This document shows, piece after piece, positions 62,599 to 62,727 of a stretch of 62,727 nucleotides of DNA; positions within the stretch are counted from its first letter, which is position 1, and each line of letters starts with the position of its first letter. Below the pieces are notes generated by a model that was given only the letters and a program-made list of their open reading frames with translations, had not been told where the DNA came from and made no database searches. The DNA lies in NCBI RefSeq assembly GCF_011089875.1, contig NZ_JAANAS010000034.1, positions 1-62,727 on the forward strand. Direction: 5' to 3'. Origin of the DNA: Psychroflexus maritimus. Its GTDB lineage: Bacteria > Bacteroidota > Bacteroidia > Flavobacteriales > Flavobacteriaceae. The position numbers and the translations under genes are program-made.

Positions 62599-62727
62599 TA
62601 GAAAATCATTTTAATAACTTTTTATCACTTTCTTGTTTTAGCCCCTATAAAACAAGAGTAATCTTTTAAATTTCGATTAGTATTCATTTTTTGTTTTTTC
62701 TTCAAGTTTTGAGTAAGCTGTAAAGTT
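62599..62727. other. window-end sequence without a supported feature
   Basis: A+T-rich sequence beyond the small-RNA promoter. I see no gene, repeat or hairpin that can be supported up to the edge. Confidence 0.5.

Noticed and set aside
62544-62612. 22-codon plus-strand frame opposite the small RNA (MKNFIHYKYKIDV...)
   Set aside because: The promoter and the T-run of the terminator both point to the minus strand; this frame covers the promoter itself.

Overview
The window looks like chromosomal DNA of a marine, proteorhodopsin-bearing member of the Flavobacteriaceae (Bacteroidota). The reasons are low G+C by eye, a fused SecDF, an Mpl-type murein ligase, a mevalonate-pathway GHMP kinase, SHOCT/PEGA lipoproteins, TonB-dependent receptors, and gene starts that mostly lack Shine-Dalgarno sequences. 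An exact Bacteroidota -7 promoter element (TAnnTTTG) sits shortly before at least 21 genes. I cannot name the genus. No rRNA, tRNA, CRISPR array, prophage or complete insertion sequence was seen.

Layout. 1-9.4 kb: a TonB receptor, an M14 peptidase, a NUDIX/pyrE divergent pair, biotin ligase, rsfS and ftsH. 9.6-17 kb: ornithine aminotransferase, then an accessory-looking locus with a membrane-anchored AraC regulator, a large TonB receptor and a lipoprotein tyrosine phosphatase. 17-21.7 kb: holA, an HsdR_N-like protein, a glycosyltransferase, a PEGA/SHOCT lipoprotein and pyrG. 21.8-25.3 kb: a light cluster with a divergent photolyase/cryptochrome-like protein, a small lipoprotein, the retinal-forming enzyme Blh and a proton-pumping, probably green-tuned proteorhodopsin. 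25.8-30 kb: secDF and mdh. 30.3-30.7 kb: an internally deleted IS3-family remnant with both ends. 30.7-33.8 kb: an acyl-CoA thioesterase, then a second, canonical photolyase with an SDR-like protein lacking the catalytic Tyr and an SRPBCC protein. 34-37.6 kb: a 2OG-Fe(II) oxygenase, an eIF1/SUI1-like protein, a PhnA-like protein, a nucleoside phosphorylase and a leaderless substrate-binding protein. 37.6-45.9 kb, mostly minus strand: phosphoesterase, mltG, GNAT, dapF, two rhodaneses, acyl-CoA carboxylase, aldehyde dehydrogenase and rhomboid. 46.2-53.3 kb: LpxL-like acyltransferase, ddl, coaD, an IS5-like transposase fragment, YdjM-like protein, mpl, a UbiA prenyltransferase and a GHMP kinase. 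53.5-62.4 kb: dusB, membrane and PAP2 proteins, glycosyltransferases, an M28 peptidase, dnaX, miaE and a secreted metallopeptidase.

How the genes work together. Cell-envelope synthesis recurs (dapF, ddl, mpl, mltG, LpxL-like, GHMP kinase/UbiA, glycosyltransferases). The light-related genes form two groups: an energy group (rhodopsin, Blh, cryptochrome-like) and a repair group (photolyase, SDR, SRPBCC). Blh and rhodopsin are transcribed divergently from an 85-bp region carrying a -7 box in each direction, which suits coordinated production of opsin and retinal.

The most unusual signal is at 62.49-62.60 kb on the minus strand. It is a full Bacteroidota promoter, a 17-codon reading frame starting where the transcript should begin, and a near-perfect terminator hairpin followed by six T. 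This is a self-contained small RNA or leader-peptide/attenuator unit of about 70 nt. All assignments are from reading the sequence; no database search was run.
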